Of a stretch of 64,000 bases of DNA, positions 57,856 through 64,000 are shown one piece after another. Position 1 is the first letter of the stretch; the number at the start of each line of letters is the position of its first letter. The DNA lies in NCBI GenBank assembly GCA_028583415.1, contig CM053266.1, positions 8,379,932 through 8,443,931 on the forward strand, given 5' to 3'. A program made the translations under genes and the position numbers. The notes below the pieces were generated by a model. It was not told the origin of the DNA, ran no database searches, and saw only the letters and a program-made list of their open reading frames with translations. This DNA is from Protea cynaroides. Its lineage: Eukaryota > Streptophyta > Magnoliopsida > Proteales > Proteaceae.

Positions 57856-57880
57856 AAAAAAAAAAAAAAAAAAAAAAAAA
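57856..57880 (+). repeat. A25 homopolymer
   Basis: An uninterrupted run of 25 A with no recognisable retroposon body before it. Confidence 0.9.
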
Positions 57881-58379
57881 GAACTTGTGAAATTCTCTTG
57901 TGTCTACCTTGTTTATTACAATCTGTTGTTCCTTTCTCTATAAAGTTAATTTTGAGTCAATATGGATTTTTCTTCAAATTTGGTCCGTGTCTTTCCAGAT
58001 TTTTGCCATATGTTTTTGTTTTAGTTCTTGCCACATGTTGCACATTGTTCATCAGTTATTGTAATAACATGAGGTTTGGCCAATCCATTATCTAACAGAG
58101 ATGATAACATGAGGTTGGGGAAAAAAGTCAGATTTCTGCAGTTGGTCGGTAGGACATGGTTCGGGCTAGAGTAGGCTGCTCCCAATCTCCTCCAAATGTA
58201 TCACCATTTATGTAATTATAATAGCATGAACGATGCTCCCACGTTGTATATGCGGTTATGTAATTATTTTAAATAATGCGAGACTCCAACGAGTCGTTTT
58301 AGGGACTCCCATCTCTTAGACCCATGCACAAGCCCGACTTCAATGGAGGGCATCGTCGTTTTTTTTTAATTTTTTTTAA
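57881..58379. other. No gene seen
   Basis: AT-rich. An ATAACATGAGGTT phrase occurs twice (about 58065 and 58103). Confidence 0.5.
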
Positions 58380-59300
58380 TCTAATGTTTTCACAAATCTC
58401 ATCTCTAGGTGGTCTATCCGCTTGACTAGTGACGATAGAAACCCATTTTTGTTTTCTATCCTTCTTTTTTAGTGATTCATTGTTTGTGCATGGATCGGCT
58501 ACGGAGCTCTCTTAGCCCAAACTACAAAAATGACTTGATTCTAGGAAGATGCAATGTCTTGTCTTCGAGATACAATGGCAATCTGTAATATGTTTTAGAT
58601 TTTGTCCAAAGATTAAATTGCTCTATTTAGCCGGCATTGACTTAGAGACCAGGTTTAATCAATTTTCTTAAACTGGTTCGGTTTAGTTCATTTGCTCTGG
58701 CATTTGACCTTCCTCTTTTAACTTTCAAACAATGGTTTTTCCAAACTACGTTGTTGGATTTGATTCCCAGAACTTTTCCAGGATACGTAGGCAGTCTGGG
58801 ATAATTGTCCCAAATTTAGTCCTATCACCCACCATGGGCTTAACTTTTTTCTTTTTCTTTTTTAATTTTTAAATCTTCTTCAGTTTTCAAACTTGTAAAT
58901 TGACATATGCTTCGCTTTCAAATCCAGACTTTTTATCCATTTCAAATAATTTTCAAATTTGTATTAAAACTAAATCAATTGTTCCCTTTACCTCGAACTA
59001 CATGGAGAACCTGATTCTCAGAACTTTTCCTGAATAAATAGGCAATATGAGACCTAAACCCCAGTTTCGGTTCTATCTTCAAATAATTTTATTTTTGTTA
59101 CATTAATTTCTTTATTTCATTCTTATTTTTTCTTTTCTATTATTATTTTTTTATATTATTTTATTATTTCATTATTTCTCTAACTTTTATTATTTTCTTC
59201 TTCCATTATTATTTCATTCTTTTATTAATTATTTATTTTTTCTAAGGGTCAGCAAATGAATTAATAATAAAGAAAAAGTTTACAAAAGAATTAATGTTAG
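58380..59300 (+). repeat. Tat/Ogre-like noncoding block
   Basis: One copy of the CTTGACTAGTG motif (58409-58440), then two GAACTAC/AAACTACG...TTGATTC...ATACGTAGGCAG motifs (58741-58800 and 58991-59051), and a long T-rich tract with TTATTTCATTATT words (59090-59245). The later motifs (GTGCCTAAC, GGTGGCGACTC) are absent. Confidence 0.5.
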
Positions 59301-59432
59301 TAAAAGCCCCCTCTTTGGCATTGCCAGCAACATGTCCCTAACATTGATTAAATATCGAAAATTACATAATTAAATGAAATCTCTAACGCTCTTCTTTGTA
59401 GCTGCCCGCTTAGCTAGACCATCTGCTCATAC
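59301..59432. other. No gene seen
   Basis: Short AT-rich spacer before the LTR stub. Confidence 0.4.
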
Positions 59433-59462
59433 TTCTGGTTCAGCCAGAATTGGGGTGTGACA
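59433..59462 (+). repeat. LTR terminal stub
   Basis: TTCTGGTTCAGCCAGAATTG then GGGTGTGACA. It matches the last 30 bases of the plus-strand LTR of B (ATTCTGGTTAGTCCAGAATT then GGGGTGTGACA). It joins directly to the integrase of E. The rest of this LTR is gone. Confidence 0.6.
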
Positions 59463-62088
59463 GTCTCTGTCAGACACTATACTTTCTGGGACGCCATGAA
59501 GTCTGACATGTTATCCACATATAGCTTGGCCAGCTTATCCATGGTATACTAAGGTCTGACCGCAATGAATCGAGCTATCTTGGTGAGTCGATCGACTATA
59601 ACCCAAACTGCATCCACTGACCTTGGTGTCAAAGGTAGGCCAGTGACGAAGTCCATTGTGATACAATCCCACTTTCATGCTGGTTCTAGTAGTGGTTGTA
59701 GCAAACCTGTGGGTCTCTGCCTTTCTGCTTTAACCTGTTGACAATTTAGACATTGGAATACGAATCGAGCGACATCCGCTTTCATACCCCTCCATCAATA
59801 TATTCTTCTTAAATCATGGTACATTTTGATGCTTCTTGGAAGTACCGAATAGGGAGTGTAATGAGCTTCATTTGTGGAAAATCGTTAGGTATGAATATGT
59901 TAGATGTCATAACTCTATCTCTGATATTGGAGTTCTCACTCTCAGGTATACAATACATAATCGCCCATGATACCTGAGTACCTTGTCTGAATCCAAGGTA
60001 AAGTCAGGATTGCTTTTACCCTTCTCTAGGTCTTCTTGCACAGTCTTGAGGTGTGGATCCTGTAGGATTGCTACTTTGATCTCATCTATTAAATCCGATG
60101 ATATCTTTAGGGCTGCAAACATCAATGTGAACTTATGAATCAAACCCTATTCAACTGGATCTCCTGCAGTCTCTAATATATACTCTTCATCATCTTCTAT
60201 TCAACTTGAGGCTACAACATACAATGCAGTATTTGTACTTGGTCCTGCCTCAGGTTTCGATGCCCATTTTCTTCTTAAGGCGTCAGCCACAACATTTGCC
60301 TTACCCGGATGGTACTGGATGCCGCGATAATCTTTTAATAGTTCTAGCCATCTCCTCTGTCTCATATTCAGGTCCTTCTGAATGAAAAGATAAGTTAAGC
60401 TCTTGTGATCTGACTTAATCTGAAACTTTTCACCATAAATGTAGTGTCTCCAAGTCTTGATTGCATGTATAACCGCTGCTAACTCCAAATCATATGTAGG
60501 ATAATTCTTCTCATGTTCTTTCAGCAGTCTTGATGCGTAGGCAATCACCTGTTCTCCTTGCATCAACACACATCCAAGACCCAACCCTGAAGCATCTATA
60601 TATAGGGTAAACGGTAAGCTTGGTGCTGGGATGGTCAAGATAGGTGCAGAGACTAGTCTTGACTTCAAAGTCTAAAAGCACTTCTCGCACTCATCTGTCC
60701 ATATAAATTTTTCTCCCTTCTTGGTTAGTCTGGTAAGTGGAACGGCAATCCTTGAGTAGTCTTCCACAAATCTTCTATAGTAACCAGCCAATCCAAGGAA
60801 ACTGCGAATCTCCGCAACTGATTTTGGTGCATCCCATCCTACGATAGCTGCGATCTTACTTGGATCTACCTTGATACCGTCTTCAGACACTACATGGCCC
60901 AAGAAAGCCACTTCCTTCAGTCAAAATTCACACTTCTTGAACTTGGCATAAAGCTTCTCCCTTCTCAGTCGTTGTAGGGCTGCTCTCAAATGTGTTGCTT
61001 GGGTCTCCCTGTCCTTTGAGTAGACCAATATGTCGTCGATGAATACGATGACCGAAGTGTCCAACATGTCATGAAATACTCGGTTCATCAGTTCCATGAA
61101 TGACGCTGAAGCATTAGTTAATCCGAACGACATTACTAGGAACTCATAATGCCCATACCTTGTCCTGAAAGCAGTCTTTGGAATATCTCCTGCCTTGATC
61201 TTCAATTGGTGATACCCTGATTTGAGATCAATCTTCGAGAAAACCTTTGCATCCTGCAACTAATCGAACAGGTCATCAATCCTAGGCAAAGGATATCGAT
61301 TCTTGATGGTTAACTTGTTCAGCTCTCGGTAGTCAATACATAGCCGTACACTACCGTCCTTATTCTTGACGAACAATACAGGTGCTCTCCATGGTGATAT
61401 GCTTGGTCGTATGAAACTCTTATCTAGCAATTCTTGTAACTGGGTCTTCAACTCCTTTAATTCGATAGGGGCCATCTTGTACGGTGCTTTAGACACTGGT
61501 GCCGACCCTGGCATTAAGTCTATCACGAACTCTGTAGCCCTGTCTGAGGGTAGACTTGGAGATCTTCTGGAAATACATCTGGAAACTCTCGTACCACATC
61601 TTTATCTTCCATCTTTGGCACCTCAGCAGTGATGTCGACCACAGACACTAAGTACCCCACTCCTCCCTTCTCTAAGCATCTCTTAGCTTTTAGGGCGGAG
61701 ATGATCAGCTTCCGCTTCCTAAGTAACTTGGTTCCAGTGAAGCTAAACTCCTTTCCCTTTTTATCTTTAAGCACAAGTTTTCTTTCACCACATAATAAAC
61801 TGGCTGAATGATGGCCTAGCCAATCCATTCCCAAGATGACATCAAACTCTGCCATCTCGAGTTGCTCCAGATTTGCTTCTAGGTTTCGGCCCTCAATACT
61901 AACTGTACATAGCCCATAATATTAATTCAATGCCACTTTGACTCCTAGCGGAGAGTTAACTATCAAACTTGGGTTTAAATGCTTAATCGGTAATTCCATT
62001 CGCTTCCCAAAAGAAACAGAAACGAAAGAGTGCGTGGCCCCAGAGTCAAAGAGTACTCTGGCAGGTACATCAGCTATGTTTATAGTTC
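59463..62088 (-). pseudogene. pol: Element E pol (protease to integrase)
   Basis: Protease with the canonical FDSGATHSF (near 62050), a linker to RT with SPWRAPVLFVKNK, FIDDILVYS (near 61030), RNase H (YIDASGLGLGCVLMQGEQ near 60600; SDHKS near 60415), and integrase up to HGVPESIVSD near 59480, where it is cut by the LTR stub. Lesions: a frame change near 61535 (between FPDVFPE and the next block), and stops after DLFD (61260), CEF (60919) and at CF-x-TLK (60672), each one transition from Gln or Trp; more damage from 60200 on. The protease site is better preserved than in A. Confidence 0.85.
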
Positions 62089-62168
62089 CTGAAAGTTAAT
62101 TATCCCTTAATTCTACATGCTCACACACAATAAATTAATAATCCAAATAGGTAGGGATGGAATCATAC
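62089..62168 (-). other. Candidate intron between gag and protease (element E, 80 nt)
   Basis: Donor ACTG|GTATGATT; acceptor TTAACTTTCAG|GAACT. Removal joins VVTG to TINIADVPARV in frame. The pyrimidine tract before AG is better here than in A or C. Confidence 0.6.
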
Positions 62169-62995
62169 CAGTGACTACATCAGGTGATGCGGCTGCCTTT
62201 TTAGTGGTGACTGCAAATACCTTTCCTTGTTGTGGAGGTTGCTTCCTAGGTAGAGTGCAGGTCCTAGCAATATGACTCAGTTGCTGACAGTTGAAACATT
62301 TAACGTTCTGGTTCTATCCAGCGAACTGTGGCGGTGGTGGTGCAGTAGTGTTCCTTGCAGGCACCACGGTGGACTGAGCCCTGTATGGGTGGAATGGTCT
62401 AGTATTACCGCCACCTGAAGTTTCAGTAGCCGGTCTCTTCAGTCCCCTGTTCTGTGCAAAGAAACTATCCTTTTGACTTGACTCTATTACCCTGGCAACC
62501 TGTATAGCCTCATTATATATCTTCTTTTCCAGACCCAAGATGTGCTCTCTAATGCTTCCTCGCAATCCCATAGTGAACCTACGAGTCTTGGTTTCTTCTT
62601 CTTGCATGCTTGTCGGAGCAAAGAAAAATAGTTCTTCATACCTCTGTTGGTAAGCGTCAACCATTGACTGAGATTGCTACAGGTTAAGAAATTCTTTCTC
62701 CATTTGATCTCTAAAGCTCTTTGGAAAATATTTATCGAAGAAAGCTCCCTTGAACACTACCCAATCGATCTGAGTGTGCTTCACCTCTAAGTATGACCGG
62801 GTAGAATTCCACCAAGCATTGGCGTCTTCTTTGAGCATGTGCGTAGAAAACAACACCTTCTCATCCTCTGTACATGTCATCAGACGGAAATTCTTCTCCA
62901 TCTCAGCAACCCACTGTGCAGGCCACAATGGTTTTCTTGGTTTCCCTTTTATAGTTTTAAAAAAATATTTAAACATTCTCCCAGCAACAAGAATG
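62169..62995 (-). pseudogene. gag: gag of element E, N-terminus missing
   Basis: Starts at a block equivalent to HFLKMKPKEYNGKPADP (62975), continues with WVAEMEKNFRLMT, ANAWWNSTRSYLE, YFPKSFRDQMEKEF, RYEELFFFAPTSMQ and GLRGSIREHILGLEKK, and ends with a zinc knuckle CFNCQQLSHIARTC (Gly before His reads Ser). In-frame stops at 62679-62677 and about 62316-62314. The N-terminal proline-rich part and the leader are absent; sequence beyond 62995 is unrelated. Confidence 0.82.
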
Positions 62996-63005
62996 TCGAC
63001 GTTTT

Positions 63006-63049
63006 TATCATGAGTGAGTTAGACACTTATCATGAGTGAGTTAGACACT
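63006..63049. repeat. 22-bp direct repeat
   Basis: TATCATGAGTGAGTTAGACA occurs twice in a row, each followed by CT. Confidence 0.9.
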
Positions 63050-63134
63050 ATCTTGAGTATATGGATTGGGATGGGTATTGCACTAATGTAAAAAATAGCT
63101 ACCAAATCTTATTGGTTATACTTATTCTTGAGAC

Positions 63135-64000
63135 TTTTTTTTTTGTCTTTTTGGTGGAAAAATAATCTATTCAAAAAGTAAGTAACCGAAGCTTCATCCT
63201 TACATAAGTCATAAAGCTAGGGTGTGAAAACAGGCCAGTGAATCAACCCCGATGACATTGCCTTCCTAATTAGGGAATGAGCAACATTGTTAACTTCCTT
63301 AGGAATAAAAACAAAGGATACAGACGAACAAAGAGAAGCCAATTTCAGAGTATCCTCTCCAATAGGCTGCAACTCACTTACACAGGGCCGAAGATGGTCA
63401 TTAACACACTTGACCAGAGAATCACAGTCAGATTCAACAATAATGTTTGCAAAACCATCTTCCACCACTCTCATGAGAGCCCTTCCAACTGCCATAGCTT
63501 CACCCAACAGAGCCGAATTTGTAGAAATCCATTGAGATCCAGCTTTAATTAGATTACCTTCTCAGTCCTAAAAATATAACCGATTCTCCCAACTCCCAAC
63601 TCAGCATTTTTAGAAAGCATTTCTATTTACCTTAACAATGCCCCAAGGAGGAGGACACCAATCCTTGCTGGGAACATCATGATGCTGATCAGATCTAAAG
63701 CAATCAGGGATTTGCGTAACTTTTGCAAATTCATAGAAAGCCACAGAAGCTTTCTGAATCACCTCCATGGGACTCCAATTTTTTGAATGAAAATAGAGAT
63801 CGTTCCTCGCCATCCACAAATACCAACATATAAAAGAGGCAAAACTCCATGAGGGCCTAGCGATTGACTTGGACATGTTGAAGAGCTTAGAATCCACTGC
63901 TAAACTTGAGTATCCAAGGAATCCAAAACCTTGTGAGAAAGAGTCGATCCCCACACTGCCTTCGCAAAGGGACAATGAAAAAGAATACGGTGGATGGTCT
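63135..64000 (-). mobile_element. Second LINE, 3' part with RNase H (runs off the window)
   Basis: The minus strand ends in an A run (63144-63135) after a short A-rich 3' UTR. Upstream is a coding part that continues past base 64000: SFICWYLWMARNDLYFHSKN (63840), WCPPPWGIVKVN (63650), then an RNase H-like domain. The PPPWGIVKVN motif normally leads into the first catalytic Asp. Orientation is opposite to the 49377 LINE, and a C-terminal RNase H marks a different lineage or a longer copy. Confidence 0.65.
63217..63975 (-). pseudogene. LINE RNase H-like (RVT_3) domain, broken
   Basis: Two frames: 63975-63610 (linker region ending KVNRNAF) and 63507-63217 (GEAMAVGRAL, IIVESDCDSLVKCVN, FIPKEVNNVAHSLIRKA). 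Of the usual RNase H acidic residues, the first Asp (in VNVDA) reads Asn, the Glu in GEA and the Asp in ESD are present, and the NxxAH motif is present. Two or more stops separate the frames near 63540-63610. It could also be a stand-alone RVT_3 relic, but the A-run at its end favours a LINE. Confidence 0.65.

Overview
This is a stretch of plant nuclear DNA, AT-rich, and made almost entirely of transposable elements. The evidence is Ty3-type polyproteins ending in a plant chromodomain, plant LINEs with a DUF4283-like ORF1, and one plant MAPKKK-type kinase gene. It looks like repeat-dense angiosperm heterochromatin. I cannot name the species. Almost every element frame is broken by stops or frameshifts; the kinase gene (56683..55649, minus) is the only apparently intact host gene.

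Left half: 1-790 is a noncoding fragment of the type I associate with Tat/Ogre elements. Element A (791-8323, plus) is a chromovirus of the Tekay/Del type that lacks its 5' LTR and has broken gag and pol. Fragment B (8324-12556, plus) is RNase H, integrase, chromodomain and LTR. 12557-17225 has no gene; it holds a tRNA-like SINE candidate, a (GA)n run and diverged LTR-like blocks. G (17226-20095, minus) is an LTR plus a pol end. D (about 20100-22335, continuing 34276-37535, plus) is a degenerate element split by element C (22336-34270, minus), a complete 11.9-kb nested insertion with two LTRs, PBS, polypurine tract and a 5-bp target duplication.

Middle: D's LTR (35089-37535) is followed directly by a primer-binding site and a second leader/gag (H, to 38980), which is interrupted by F (38981-43827, minus). 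43830-47400 holds more Tat/Ogre-like noncoding DNA on both strands and an LTR-like block.

Right half: a LINE with ORF1, ORF2, poly(A) and a 14-bp target duplication (49363-55487), the kinase gene with two foldback MITE-like elements upstream (57185-57324 and 57457-57716), a third Tat/Ogre-like block (58380-59300), element E (59463-62995, minus; gag to integrase), and the 3' part of a second LINE with an RNase H domain (63135 to the window edge, minus).

Most notable: (1) A, C and E each carry a short intron-like segment between gag and protease, with lengths in three different phases (67, 69 and 80 nt), and removal restores the frame in all three; (2) A and C carry, in the leader upstream of gag and on the opposite strand, a gene-like unit with a conserved promoter-like palindrome, a 442-nt candidate intron in both copies, and an ORF resembling the ORF-1 of Athila-type elements; (3) short GACCCTA/GACCATA-type motif arrays recur in U3, in R/U5 and in front of that antisense unit.
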